A stretch of DNA of 64,000 bases from Dicaeum eximium. Taxonomy: Eukaryota > Chordata > Aves > Passeriformes > Dicaeidae. The position numbers were made by a program, and so were the translations under genes. The notes beneath the pieces were generated by a model. That model did no database searches. It was not told where the DNA came from and worked only from the letters and a program-made list of their open reading frames with translations. The stretch covers positions 286,469 to 350,468 of the forward strand of contig VWZP01001429.1 of the NCBI GenBank assembly GCA_013396995.1, in the 5' to 3' direction. Numbering within the stretch: position 1 is the stretch's first letter; every line of letters starts with the position of its first letter. Positions 12,501-25,925 of this stretch are shown here, in pieces.

Positions 12501-15500
12501 GAAGCTCAGCTGGAAGTGAGGACAAGTATTAATGGTGGAAGTTCAAAGGCATGTGTGGGAGCAGCAAGGATGGATAGGCACAGGATTCTAATGTGCAGTG
12601 AGACTGATGAGGGATGCACGCTCCTGTCCATCTGTACTTTGAGAACATCTATCCTAATATATCACCTGACTAATTAAACAGTGTTTCACTCAGAGGAGTC
12701 CACACTGGATCAGACCTCAGTAGAGAGGCCAGATCCAGCATCCATTAAAATCCATGAGAAAGCACAGCAGAAGAGTTTTGGCTTTTACACCATGACCATC
12801 ACTGTTACAGAGCACACACCACACTCAGTCCCAGCTATAGACATGCCAGGACATACAGACCTGTGGCAGGTGAATGCTATTTTCCTGATCCACCTTCCTG
12901 AACTTCATTTTCTGTTCCAAGAAAAGTGATGCTGAGCATTTCACAGCATTCATCATTTTGGGAAAAAAAAAAAAAAAGAAAAAAGAAAAAAGCCTTGTAA
13001 AAATGAACTTTTCCACTATGCTTTTTCGCTGGCATTTTTGATGTACAGTCTGACCTCTGATGCTTGAGAATTCTGCAGTTCTGAAAACATTTAATTGTAC
13101 GGGAGGAAAATACAAACTCTTGAATTGTCTATTAGATTGTATAACTGCTTCTCAAAAGCAGTAGGAGCAAATGTAATATCGTTAGAATTCACAAGTAAGA
13201 AAACACTAGGAAGGAAAAATTATTCAACACCTGACTAAAACTTATGGTCAACTATTTCTTTCTCTTAAAGTCACATCTATTGCACAGAATGTTCTCCATG
13301 AAACAAAAAGTAATAAAAAACCCCAGTTGTTTACTTTGTTAGCTGTTTTTAACTTTTCAGAACCTTTTGCCTGAGTAAAACTTGTTCGTCATTAAATGCT
13401 GACAGCTTCAAAAATTGTCTTTGGATTAACACAGAAACAAAACAATTTTCTTTGTCCAATCATCTAGCATGAGTTCAAATTTAGGAAGTCAAAGTCTGTG
13501 ATTTACATAGAGTATATTTAAACAAAGATCATGGGGATCCACGTGTACCGTACAATCTTCGACTCTTTCTTGTATGAAATGAGTTTATGCAAGTCTGGTT
13601 CACTGAACAAGGCTATTCAGTTTTGTTAGTCCCTTGAATTAGTTTCTAGGTCAGCAAAGCACTAAGAACATTAGAAAAACAAAACAAAATAACACTGACA
13701 AAAAAGAATCTAGACAAACAAAAACCCTCAAAAACCTCCAGAGCCTAAAAGGCTATATCCTTGTTACGCAAGTCTTCCTGCTCACACACTTCAAGTTAAA
13801 ACACCTCCTTTGAAGAACAGAAATGGGATTGCTCAAAGTTAAGTACATGAAAAAGAGGAACCAAGGCTAATGACTGTTTTGCCCAGTGGAAAACTCTCCA
13901 AGTTGTATTATTTCATCTCCTATAAATATCCTAATAGGATTTTCATGCTGCATTGGAAAATTCCACAGCAGCAACTCAGTCTGTTTTATATGTAATTCAT
14001 TCCTTTCTTTCTTTTATGCCTGGCCATTTTTTATGTACAAACATGATACAAGTTTACCAAAACATTTGGTAATTGTCTGAGTGAATCAAACAGTTGTAAA
14101 ACCTGCATCATGCAAAAGCTCAAGGCAATAGTAAATTTTGCCCTGCTCATGATCATTTTTAATGCTGCCTGTATATGTGTAAGTCACAGACAGCCAGCAC
14201 CATATAGGAGACAAATGTAAAGCCATTTTTCCTTTTCACTATATTATTGAAATCAGTGAAGCATAAGCCAAAAAGCAGAGAGAAAAGACAAGTCCTTCCC
14301 ATTTCCACAGCAGCATCAGGCTACAGTTGTATGTTTATTTTTGAAAAATGAAATAAGTCTGTCCAGGTGCTTTGTTTATAAGTGCATTTCTTGTTTTTCC
14401 TAAGTTTAATACAATTTAGGAAAATCCAGAGAGATTATTTAGATGCCTTCCACTTGAAGCACCTTGGCCCTAACAAGGTATCATCAAAATCTGGGAGATG
14501 GTCTCCCTGTGGACTGCCTTAGCAGAGTCACCTGCATCTTCATCTTCATCCATAGCCCCCCATTCAACCAGACACCTACCAGCAATGAACAGAGAACAGC
14601 AGACACGGGGATACATGTGAAAGTCCTGCCTCCTATTCAAAGTCAAATCATTTGCTTCCTGTTGGGACACAGACCTTTCAATTCTCTGAGGCCAGACATC
14701 AAGGTAGGCAGAAAGGATCTTCTTAAAAAATAATTATCTGGGGCATAATGATACCTGTCTTTCAGAGCTTTGGACAGGGTTAGGGGATTTTTTAAGGCAG
14801 TGGAGTTTCAAAGTGTGCAGCTCTCACTGTAGGACGAATCCATCCTAGTCAATACTTGAGTATTGAATATTGCAGTTACCTTGCACTTAAAGTTTGCAAT
14901 TTTTTTCTAGCTAATACTAAACTGAAAGCTTTTACTGCTTCACAAGGGTTGCCAGGCACCACTCTGGGTTCAGTTGCTTTCAGATATAATGTCTTTGTGT
15001 CCTAAGGCAGGGTCCTACATAAAGGGTTTTTTGAGATGTTGAGGATTAAAACTATGGAGGATTCAAACAGATCAGTGCTAAAACTGAACCCATTTTAGAA
15101 GGAGTCCTTACCTGTCCTACTTCCAGCATGTAGGAAATTATAAAACTGAGATGTGTCCTTTAGCATTTCTGTGCCTTCATTTCGCTGCAGAGGATGGCAG
15201 CCAAAATCTTCAGCCGCTGTGGTACAGCACAGATTGTGCAGCCTCTCCTTGCCAGACTTCAGGGATATTGCTCAAGGTGACTGCCCTCATTCATACATCT
15301 GGGGTTTTCACAATCAGGATCCAGGAACGACAGCCAACATATTACTGTCAGTGCAATAGATTAAAATGCTGATGCTGCAGAAGGAAATAAGGGTAGAAGG
15401 TTCTGGATTCACGGACTCATTCAAAAGCAATATAAAATAAGTAGGGAAAATGACTATGTGGTACTGAAGCACAGTGGTGCCCATACTGAGAAAAGAGAGC

Positions 15501-16149
15501 AACTGTTTCTTTCTGCTGATTTAGAGGGAGGCTGTCAAGGCACATCCAGTAAATAACTATTGTTCAGAGTCATCTGAACAAGGTTCTCTAAAAGCTGAGT
15601 TTGATATACAGGAGAAACACTCAACTGATTGTTATATAATAAGAATTGACTGCAGAGGAACGAACTTTATACAGAAACTAGGGCTGTATTTTGAGTTAGG
15701 GAAAGCTTTTTATTCTGTGCATTGAAGCCCTGGGCTTTATTCTATTGGAATTTACTTTTCCAGATGGCTCAGAATGCTGCCTGTCCTTGCAGCCTGTTCG
15801 GGGGCCAGGTAATGGGCAGTGGTGCTGCAGAAACACAAAGCAACTCCAAAGTTTCCTGAGAAACATGACTAGGAGGAGGACAAGAAAAAAGGTCTGCAAA
15901 CAACTAAAAATGAATCTGAAGAGGGACGCTGTGCATGTGAAAGTGAGGAGGGAGAATGTGCAAAGCAGTTGAAACAGTTATGGTTTTGTGCTTTGTAGTT
16001 AACTTGGTGTTAAAAAACACACACTGCTATTTTTAGCTCTTAGAAAACCCGAGCAAAATGCTCCAGGCAGCTGCTATCTCTTCTGTCTTGAGTAAACATT
16101 TGGGTTTTGTCAGTTTGACGCTCAATCGTCAAAATGTGGAACTCTCTAC
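9522..16149. other. Intergenic DNA, no gene seen
   Basis: Unique AT-rich sequence. Open frames reach about 100 codons (minus 11608-11910, minus 12825-13115), with no recognisable domains; the second includes a homopolymer translated as poly-Phe. An A-rich tract lies at 12963-12992. A short inverted repeat lies at 14849-14866, and a small CpG cluster with a CACGTG E-box at about 13538-13565. No RNA genes or transposons are recognisable. Confidence 0.55.
12963..12992 (+). repeat. A-rich low-complexity tract
   Basis: A run of A with scattered G (15 uninterrupted A, then AAAAAAG-type units). No AATAAA lies shortly upstream, so I do not read it as the tail of a retrocopy. Confidence 0.8.
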
Positions 16150-16222
16150 TTTCCCTTTCCCTTTTCTCTTTCCTTGTCCTTGTTCTTGTCTTTGTTCTTG
16201 TCCTTGTCCTCGTTCATGTCCT
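16150..16222. repeat. Pyrimidine-rich CTTGTC-type minisatellite
   Basis: A roughly 73-base pyrimidine-rich array. It begins with TTTCCC units (16151-16172) and continues as degenerate hexamers of the type CTTGTC / TTTGTT / CTCGTT up to about 16222. On the minus strand it is read through as a Gln/Gly/Lys-rich peptide, which is an artefact of the repeat. Confidence 0.85.
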
Positions 16223-17959
16223 GTCACAACTTTCTGGAGCCTGAAGTTTTTAAGAGGAGGAGCTAGCCCAGAATAATTTTCCAATTCATAGGTATCTGAG
16301 ATGGTCAAATGTCTGATGCACCTGATTATCTGTCTGAAAGCTGAGTTTGATTTGTCTTCTTTAGACAAATATTTCTCAAGAAGGAAAAGAGAGAGGAAGC
16401 ATATAGGGGAGGTCATGCATGGAGTTTTAATTTTGTTTGCCTCCTTCTCCCCACACAGAACTTCTCAGTCCTAACAGCTGCACCCCTTAGGTTGCAGTAA
16501 TTTAACTGCCCCTTGATGCCAAGGTGAAAAAAAGAGGAAATATGGATGATTTGTATGTTGTTCACTTTCATTCCCTACTCCTTACTGTCCTATTCTAAAT
16601 AATATAAAATGAGTCAGACAATTTGGAGTAGAGCACAGATCACAAGATGTTGAGGATGGTGTCACACATTTAGATTTCTGGGAAATAGTGTCATCCAAGG
16701 TCCATTCTGGATTGTTACCACAAGCAAACACTGCCATGAGCTGACACTGAGGAAATTAAAGAAAGAATTTCCTTTGTTGGAACTGATGAGGACTCCTTAC
16801 AAAACCTTGTCATTGTAACCTCTGCAAGTAATGGTGAGCAGGATTCAAGTGTTACATCCTATGCCTTCCTAGATGTCAGAAATGTGGAAGGAATATTCTG
16901 ACGGACTTCAGAATAATTGACATTCTAGCATGTCATCAGCTCAATAATTGAGGTACAGATAGATTTTTCAGCCATTAATTTGCACCAAGGTTGAGTCCAG
17001 GACATGCCACATTTCTGATACTTCTCACACCTGAGAGTTGGAAGCCTTGCTGCCTCTCAGAGTGTCATATCCTGGGGGCATTCAGCATATGGCTCCAAAT
17101 AAAAGGGGCTTTTGCAAGCAATGCTTTTCTTTCTGGGGTCAGGGATGGGAGGAAGTCGAGAGCAAATCGTTGTGGTCTGGGTAAAATTTGCAGTCTTTCC
17201 TCCATTTTTTAGTCTGCTAGAGCCAGCCAGCAGGATGTGTCTGGAACAACATGTCCAGAAAGGATTGCTGACCTCAGCAGCAAGGAACAAGTTCATTAAG
17301 GCACACAAACCTCGTGTTTCTGAGATGGTACAATGTGCTGTTGACTCACATGGGCTGCACAATCTAATCCTAAATTATTAAGAATGACACAGATTCTGGC
17401 ACTCTGGCTTCTGCTGATTAGCATCTTACTCTGCAAGCAACTTAGTCTAGCTTAAGTGGGGCTGCATCTTCAAATTAATTTTCAGTATAAGGATGAAAGA
17501 ATCATGCCATATAACTCTAACCATGGTTCCATCAGATCCAGATAGGAATTATAAGATGCACCAGAAGGAATGAAAATAAATTTGTTCTGGATTCAGAGTG
17601 GTCTGGTGAAAAAAAAAAAAAGGAAAAAGAGAATGAATTCACAATCCTTGATTATATAAATAGCACCTGTTTTGACAAATTTTTTATTTTTGTTTTCTGA
17701 TAGCATGCTTCCAAAACACCACTTCTTTTCATAACATAAATGACAGCATTGACAAAAAAAAAAAAAAAACCACAGGCTGTTACTATATATATGTTTATAA
17801 TCTTTTAAGCTTTTCAAGCAAGAAATTGCTGAATTCATCCAGTAATTCTTAACCTGTGCACACTTGCTTAGTCTTCAGCCATGGTACAACACACAAATAT
17901 CTGCTTTTTGTGTCTCAAAAGGCTGTGATCCACAGCACTAGTTGTGTACTCCAGGTGAG
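16223..17959. other. Intergenic DNA with two A-homopolymers, no gene seen
   Basis: Unique sequence. Minus-strand and plus-strand open frames of about 90-101 codons overlap at 17057-17381 and resemble nothing known. Two long A runs (17609-17621 and 17754-17769) lie just upstream of the CR1 copy. The first is preceded by AATAAA at 17575-17580, discussed under findings. Confidence 0.5.
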
Positions 17960-18868
17960 GATAATGGGTCCAGTGCTGCAAGATCTCCATTAATGACCTT
18001 GTCACCGACACAGAGTGAGCCTTCAGCAAGTTTTCAGACAATGCGGAACTAGGAGGAGTGGCTGATACACCAGATGTCATGCCGCCATCCAGAGGGAGCT
18101 CAACAGCTGGAGAAGTGGGATGATGAGAATCCCATGCTGTTCAGTGAGGGGAAGTGCAAAGCCCTGCCCTGGAGAGGAACAACCCAGCACCAGCACAGGC
18201 TGAGGGACTACTCCTCCGAGAAGAAGTTTGGCAGAGAAGGCCCTGGGGGTCCTGGTGGACACGAGGCAGGACGTGAATAGCCCTGCGCCCTTGCCACTAA
18301 GAAGGTGACAGGTACCTGGGCTGCACTAGGCAGAGGAATGCCAGCTGGTGGAGGCATGTGGCTCTTCCCCTTTAGTCACTGCTGTCTACTGTGCAAAAGT
18401 GACCTGGAAATACAGGAGAAGAAGCCAGTGAAACGCACAAAACTTATTAAGGGGCTGCTGCATCTTACATACAATGAGACAATGTGAGAATTGTGACTGG
18501 CCAGCCTGGAGAAGGGACAGTGCAGGGAGTCCTATCAGCATACATAAATATCTGATGGGAGGGAATGAAGAAGAGTCAGAAAGATTCTTCTCATGAGCGT
18601 TCAATGACAAGACAAAAGGCAATGAACACAAATTGAAATGCAAGGAAATCCCCCTGAAACATACAAAAATACCTATTTTACGGTGGGGATGGTCAAACAC
18701 TGGCATAGGTTACCCAGAGAGGATGTGGAGTCTTCATGCTTGGAGATATCCAAAACCTAAGTGGACACAGACCTGAGCAACCCACTGTAGCTGACCTTGC
18801 ATGTGACAAGGGGTTCCACTAAAGAATTTTCAGAGGTTCTTTCCAACCTCAACTCCTCTGTGATTGCA
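17960..18868 (+). mobile_element. 5'-truncated CR1 LINE, plus strand
   Basis: About 0.9 kb of CR1 (chicken repeat 1, the main avian non-LTR retrotransposon) in sense orientation. It starts inside the reverse transcriptase domain: 18025-18060 encodes a SKF-SDNAELGGVADTP-like stretch matching the family's KFADDTKLGG motif, with FADD changed to FSDN. The rest of the RT and ORF2 tail is recognisable as DNA but broken by frameshifts, and an in-frame TGA lies at 18016-18018. The 3' UTR end is clear: the conserved TTCCAACCTCAAC element at 18842-18854, followed by a single CTCTGTGATT-type tail unit. 5' truncation is typical of LINE insertion. The copy is dead and probably tens of millions of years old judging by its decay. 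The exact 5' boundary is uncertain by about 30 bases. Confidence 0.9.
18000..18280 (+). pseudogene. Broken CR1 reverse transcriptase fragment
   Basis: This is the protein-coding part of the plus-strand CR1 copy, covering the RT palm around the catalytic motif. The codons at 18031-18042 read F-S-D-N where active CR1 enzymes carry F-A-D-D, so the second catalytic aspartate is lost. A TGA interrupts the frame at 18016-18018. The reading frame must shift after about 18080 to follow the expected RT sequence. An open frame of 68 codons (18074-18280) runs in a non-CR1 frame and should not be annotated as a gene. Confidence 0.75.
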
Positions 18869-21800
18869 CAGTACTTTTCACACTACACCAGAAATATTGC
18901 AGCAGTATTCTTTCAGCTGGTTTGTATTTGCATTTCTGACATATCTGCAAATAACAGACACATTTTTTGCTCTTAGTGTTCAAGCTAATTATTCACTAGT
19001 GCTCTTTTGGATTTGGGTAGCTTTAACCATATTTAGGCTTTAATGACCAAGAATCAAGATGCCACCTTCTGTGCAGGACAGCACTGAAAGACTCACACTT
19101 GGAAATGCCCCAGCAGGGTGGATTTAAACAAGCTCTTTCCCTAGTAAGACCATCACAGCCACTTACAAAATGAAGTGATTTAACTCATGGGTGTCTGTCC
19201 AGGATTTTCAGAGGCTTACAAATTAGACATCACACTTAGTCTGCAATCTTTTGCAAGACCCTAAGCAAACCCTGTAAGGCCCATAGGAAGCATGGTAAGT
19301 ATTTTGGTTACACACTTCTGAAAATGAACAGGGCTGAGAACCACACCTCTATAATATTGAAGCATGAGACACAAGAGAGATGGGGAGCAAAAGCCCATTT
19401 TTGGCACCTAGCTTGTTTTCTAAATATCTATAAACATTTGAAAATTGTCATGACCTACTTAGAAAAGTGAACAGGCTGGGAAAAACAAGTATAAGCAAAA
19501 TATTTATAAAATTAGGACAAAACACGTACATAAGTAGAACTTGCAAAAGTTCTTTATAAAGCTCCTTACAACTCATTTAAAGTTTTGCTCATCCACTGAA
19601 GTGAAGACAAGAACATTACAGATTACTATTCTATTCAACTAAACCAGATGGGATTCACCCATTGCTATAATTCCAACTTCCCAAAGTATATTTGTCTCTT
19701 CTCTCTAATCCCTCTTTCTCTGGCATTAATGCAAGAGTCATTGTAATGGGTAGGCTTGTTATGAAGAACTCAATAGTAATAAAAAAAATACAAAAATTGC
19801 CGTTCTTGTATTCCTCTTGTTGTTGAAGAATAAAATTATACTGTAAATTAAATCTGATTTTATGACATTTTGCATGCATATAGATCTTCATGTGAACTCA
19901 GGGGAGCATACTTTATTTGAGCTCTGTATTCCTTATACTTTTTAATTAATTTTTCTTTGTAATTCAGAATAAGTTTCTAATGGATTTGTGGAACAATATG
20001 GGGTCACTTGGGGGTGATTTTAATACCTGCAATTCCCATGGTTATTAATCAAAGACTTTTTAGCCTTTTAGATAAATTATCTGCCTTCTGTTTAGAAGAT
20101 TGAGATTAAGCATGTGAGAGAAATTGTCCCTACTGACACAAAGAAAAAAGTCATGAAAATACAAAATGCAACATTTTGGGTATCTCACAAAACTACAGAA
20201 TATGCTGCAGATTTTCAATTTTCTTTCATCTAGCTTCATGAAAATAGTTTGCTATGAAAATAGCAATGATTCTGAAAAAGGGTGATTTTCATTTACTGCC
20301 TATGAATCTCAGAAACTGTCAGAACTAGTAAAACATTTTGTAGTCGAGGTTTTACTGTTTACAAGTGACAGGTTTTTTTAAAAAATCATTTGGCCTTTTA
20401 AGCACCTAGGAAAGAAAAAAAAGTGTTCACTTAACAAGTTTAGTTGGGAATCTAAATTTGCATACCCTTGACCAGTGGTTGTTGCATTTTCATCCATTGA
20501 ATGCTGAATCATACAAACAGACACAATTTTTATGCAAATAATTTGATTCCTCTTGACTTCATTGTGTCCAATAACTAGAAAAATCCTGGAATTATGCGTG
20601 TGTTTATATATGCAAAAATATATATAGCCTAATATCTAATCTCACAGTTTTGCTCATCATTCAACTATGGTTAATCTGATATCAAGAACTCTCAAAAACC
20701 AAAGAACTGAAATTATCTGTGGACTTCAACTTTTCACATACAAGCATCCTCAAGGTGTGTGAAAATTCAATGCTTGTCTCTAACCCAATTCTGTGTCTCT
20801 GTCAAAATAAAATTAATCACATTTCAGAAAAGCATTTTAAGTATTTACAACAGCTCTGTTATCATAATGTCTAAATACTTCACACATTTTCTTCACCTGA
20901 AGAAGGACCTGATTTATCAGTTTGCTAACCTGAGACACAGCTGCCCCCAGAGGACAGTGGTTTTAGCTGTTCAGGTGATGTGGGGGATGTGAAGCAGTTT
21001 AGCTGCTCCTGTGCACTGATCCAGCTGGGTGGATCCACCTGGACCTATAGCACATCCAGGTGACCCATCGGGTTCCATCACCTGCTTCCACTGTACTGTT
21101 TACAAACTCTAACTGGTTCCTTCAGCCCATGTTGTGCAGCAAGACATTATTCTCTTTCAACTGTGTGAAGTACAGGGTAGGTTGGTTGTTTGAAGCCATG
21201 CAGAAGTTGGTCAGAGGGCCTGGGCACTGCTTTCATGAATCTGAGGCTGTCACTCCTGCTGCATCCTGTCTGCTTTCTTAGCACCCAACCACACATAACT
21301 GGGAAAGTAGCAAGGCAAGGGGAAGACAAAGCAGAAAATCGGCAAAAATTACCAGCAGGAAATAAAGAAACCTAAGTGGTAAACAAAACCCCCCAAACAT
21401 GGGACCAAAACAGACCTAAGAAACATTTTTCACTTTCATCCCTCAGAAGCAATTTTCCAGAAAGAGAAAATGCCTCGATGAAAGCCACATAGAGAAGTCA
21501 GAGAATAGACATGAGATGAACAAAACTGTCCTTGAAGACTACTCTACACAGCGGTGTACAGTGTTCTCCATAGCAAGTATTTCTTTCCCATGGAGAGCAC
21601 CGCACATCACTACACAAGGCTGCATTTCATAAATTGGAAACCATCTTCAGGAAAATACATTTATACATATCATAAGGTATACAATGTATACTTTGCTTCA
21701 TGATTGTGATATTATGAATGCTACACGTCTTTTCTTCCTAGAAGAATACTTCAGAGGTCTCAAAATTTATTCTGCCAACAAAATAGAAAGATTAGCATAA

Positions 21801-24800
21801 GTACAAGTTTTCTCCATGTAGTGTAGAATATGTAGTGCACATTTTGCATGTTCATGGAAGGAAACAGTCAAAATTCATAGTATATATACATGTATTTATC
21901 TATACGCCAAAAATGGAAGAAGAGAAGAAACACAGGCTTCAAGAGCATGCAAATATCAGCAGGTCTTATCAAGGTATATGTATTACTTTTATTCAAAACC
22001 TGGGCTTAGTATTTTGCAGAGGTGTCTCCTTCTGAAAGTGAAACAATTTTTCATTTGCCATGATCCTTTCATGAACTTGTGGGTAACTTTATGACATTAA
22101 ACATATCAGGAGCATATTTGTTTACTAATTAGAATACTAAAATGGTTATTAGGAACATCATCCAAATTTTCTATAATTCAGCTCTCAGCTTTATTCAGGA
22201 GCACAAGTAGCCAAATGGCTCAGCCTCAAATGTGAAAGAGAAGGAAGAAGTGTGAGTCAGACCAGATGGCTGTTGACCTTAAGGCAAGATAGAAACGGTT
22301 GGGAAAAGCTTTTCTCAGCTGTGCTCGTTCTAGGCACTGGTCCAGAAACTCACCTAGTCCTGGTAATGCAAAAGAAGGAGGAAAGTGAAATTATTAAATT
22401 ATTTCCATTTTCTTCTTGGGAATCCACTTGAAGCACTAATTAATCATGTTAACTTGAATGTGGCAAGAAGGTCTGCAAAGTCTTTTTTACCATTTTGTAG
22501 TTTTCTGTGATTTATCTAACTTTTCAGCAGTTCCTCTAATATTACCAAGATATTATTCCTAAGAGTGTAATTATGTTGTGTAATAATTTATGTGTTGTAT
22601 TCTTTTGAGTAGGTCAAATAACCTTCATAGTGCATTTTTAAAGAATCAATGATGCCTAAGGAGTCTACAATATACGCTGCTGACTGGGAAATTATATTTG
22701 TATTTAATTATGCAATACTGCATGGAACTGAGAACATATTGCACAAAATGGCTTTGACTGACTGTTACATATTTTCTGCAGCTGTTATTATACACCAAGC
22801 TAACATAGTTATCTCAGTGCTATATGGAAATGAAGGAGCTCAGCACTGGGGGTGTTATATATCTAGAGGTTCACAACTGTGTACTTTGCTTTACTGGTCA
22901 TGCAACACCTGCCATTCAGACAGACTACACGAGCTTGCAAAAAATCATATACACCCTGCAGAACCTGATATTTGGTAATGAAAGCCAGGTCTGTTAGCAG
23001 AGCTGAGAATGCTAGTGTTTTGTATTTCCCAAAATACACTTGACTTCATGGGAGCCCTACTGAGTGGCATCAAATGAGAATCTGGCTTTGTGTGCACTGT
23101 CCCACAGGAATGTCATGGGTTTGTTACATGAAACCCATAAATAACTTTGATATTATCTGGACCTGTATTATCACAGGAACTCTACAGGCTGGTAAAATAT
23201 GCTTCTGAATCATGTAGAATGCATTACTGCTGCTGGGCATTGAGTCAGATATTGAGACTGCACCCCACTGTGCCCTGAAACACGTATTTTGGGCAGCATG
23301 GGTGCATATGTGGCCAGAAGGAGGCCATTATCTGTACTTTGATTACTCTTTCATTACATCTTTGCACAGCTATACTGGCAACTCTTCCTGTTTCTGTTTA
23401 AAAATACAAACTAGTGAGCACTCTTTCCGTGTTTTCCCCCTTCAATATTTCGAAGATTATATTGATTTCAGAAAATGAGCAAATAATGAGAAGTACTGCA
23501 GTCCAGTGCAGGAAGACTGAGAACTCTTAAGTGCCAGGACTAATAGATGGCAAACACAATTTGTTGATGGTAAGAGCAAAATTGTGAGTTTTTTTAGTGA
23601 GTTATCTTCTGATTGGTAAGAAACAGAGGCATCCTGACACAATAAAGATTTTTAAATTGCTGAAAAATAAATTTTTTTTTTAGTCCTGAATTCAATGTTC
23701 AGGCACAATGATGAGTTCAACCAAGATGTAGAGATGCATCCCCAGATAAACATGTTACAAATCAAAGCTAAAATCACAACTTCATAAGATGCTGAGAGTA
23801 TGGCATCATACCAGCACAGTCTTTCAGGAAAGAGGGTGAAGAATCTGAAGTCTGGGTATCCCATGACACACACAAATACTGGAGAGCAAAACTGGACTGC
23901 AACAGACAGAAAATAAAATTACCAGAGAAAAGAGTATAAACTAATTGCACTGAGAAGGAACAATATTAGGAATTCTTAATTACACCATTAGGTACCAAGA
24001 AGGTTGAAAACAAAAGCCTTAGTAAGAAAATTCCCTTCAGGAATTATTTTCCTTTTAAAAACTCACTGAAGCGTGAAGCACTGCTGAACTTAAGTGGCTA
24101 CTTGATTTTCTAAACAAATGAGACATAGGGAGCTGTATGGCAAAAGCAAAGGGCAGGAGCAGAAAACAAAGGGATGGAAAGCAAGAAATAACTATAATAA
24201 TATTTTAACACCTAAACGCAGCAGCAGAAACTGGGCAGAGCTGAACCAGACAGTGAGCATATGCAGAGCAAGAGACAGACATTTTAGCCAAGGGCATACA
24301 CTTTAAATCCTGCTGCAAATCTCTAAACAAGTGACTTTATGCACAAAGTGCTTTGTGCTCTTATCAGGCTCAGAAGATTTTGCTGAATGCTCACGGCTTT
24401 GATAACTTAGCAAAGAGACTCTGATTGAAAAGTTACACAGAACAGCAGATCTGCAGACGTGTCCATGCATCCAACTTTCAGTGTCTGGCTAGGAATACCT
24501 CATCTATTTCTGTGGGTCTGCCTGCTGCTGAAAACATAATTTGCAGTGCTGATGCCTTATGGTGGATCTCTAGTTCGGGTTGCCTATTTTGAAAATTGTT
24601 GTTCCTGGCCTTACTTGTAAGATGAGTGCAATGTTTTTTTCACAGAGATCCTCATGCATACTTAATAAAAATTACTGCCATAAAAAAATCCTATTTGACC
24701 CAGTGTAAGAGATTAATACTATGTTTAAATCCAGTTTCAAACAACAGAAGAAAGATCTTAAAGCTTAGGAAAGCTCAGATGACAATCTTTTGCTTAACAT

Positions 24801-25925
24801 TTTTTTTCAGTAAAGAACAACTTATTGTAATTGTGGAAGCCAAATGATTCCAATTCTCAATTCCAGATTAAAAAAAATATAGCTTAGAACTTGTCTTGAA
24901 ACAGGTCTAATTCAAAATCATGAAAGAGGATGGAAGACCTTCAAAGTGCTTAGTAAGTAGGCAGGGCTGCTACCCTTTGGGTCCAGCAGTTGAGTTTTTC
25001 TCAAGTAATTTTTGCCTTTCTGGCCAATTAGCAATTGCACTGAAATCACTTACATATTTCCATTTTTTTCTTTTTGAACTCTGTATTTTTCAACACATTC
25101 TGAATTCATGACTGAGAGAGCCAACTAATTTGTACTACACAGAATCAGTTTCTTAATACTTTAAAATATTTTTCCTCTTTTGGTTACACCTTTTATCTTT
25201 TTTCTTTCTTTTTTTTTTTTAATGTTGTTCTTAGCAGGATTGGGTTTAGTGGAATCACAGAAGATGTTAGGCAGATAACAGAACTGGTTTCCAATTCATG
25301 CTGTAAAACATTTCTAATTCTGGACTACAGTAATGATAATTATTCTTGTGTTCTGACTTTTGCTGTACTCATTACCACTTACCTTCTCCACCACTCGAGT
25401 ATTTTTCACTTTGTTAGGCTTCCCTCCTTTAGGCACAATTGTCATATATCAAAACTCTGAAAGACTTAAAAGTGTTACACAACAAACGTCAACTAATATT
25501 ACAGCTTCTGGAATAAGACTGATCTTGTTAGCATGAACCCTTTGGTATTTTGGTTTCTTTAACATAGAAAGTCAACCCTGCAAAGACTTGTCTTTCAGTG
25601 TGTATCCCAAACCATTAATTCAAATACTTCTATTCAGACAAAAATTAATTTATTAAGTCGGTTTTGCTAAAGGCATTACCAATTTTCTTCTGTGGATTCC
25701 ATCTCTTGTTGTTTATTCAGTTTCATAAAGAAAAATAATAGTGCTTTAGTTTCTACAAAGTATAGAGATTTCATTTAGAAGTGGGTTCCTGAGACAATTA
25801 ATTTGCAGTAACTCTTCATTACTCCTATTAAAATATCAGGAGTCAAAAATGTCCAGTTCAGTGTCAAAAAGACTTCTCCTTTGTATTTTCATTATATTCT
25901 GATTTTATTTTTGTTCTGTATTTAC
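18869..25925. other. Intergenic DNA, no gene seen
   Basis: About 7 kb of unique AT-rich sequence. The longest open frame is 109 codons (plus 22649-22978) and is not recognisable. Octamer-like ATTTGCAT and ATGCAAAT elements and a TGCTGAATCA motif (Maf-type half palindrome) occur within 20455-20545. A T-rich tract lies at 25194-25222. No transposon, RNA gene or CpG island was recognised. Confidence 0.55.
20430..20600. promoter_or_regulatory. Possible regulatory element: two octamer-like sites and a Maf-like site
   Basis: Within 90 bases there are ATTTGCAT (20457-20464) and ATGCAAAT (20532-20539), both exact POU octamer forms in opposite orientation, plus TGCTGAATCA (20502-20511), which resembles a Maf half-palindrome. 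Chance occurrence in AT-rich DNA is quite possible, so this is a weak call needing cross-species conservation. Confidence 0.2.

Noticed and set aside
12963..12992. A-rich tract as a retrocopy tail
   Set aside because: No AATAAA within 40 bases upstream and no recognisable body.
16129..16416. Gln/Gly/Lys-rich minus-strand open frame
   Set aside because: The repetitive N-terminal or C-terminal peptide is the translated hexamer minisatellite, not a protein repeat domain.
18074..18280. 68-codon open frame inside the plus-strand CR1
   Set aside because: It is in a frame that does not encode the CR1 protein. The element itself is annotated instead.
22649..22978. 109-codon plus-strand open frame
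   Set aside because: No recognisable motif or family, and no splice or promoter context supports it.
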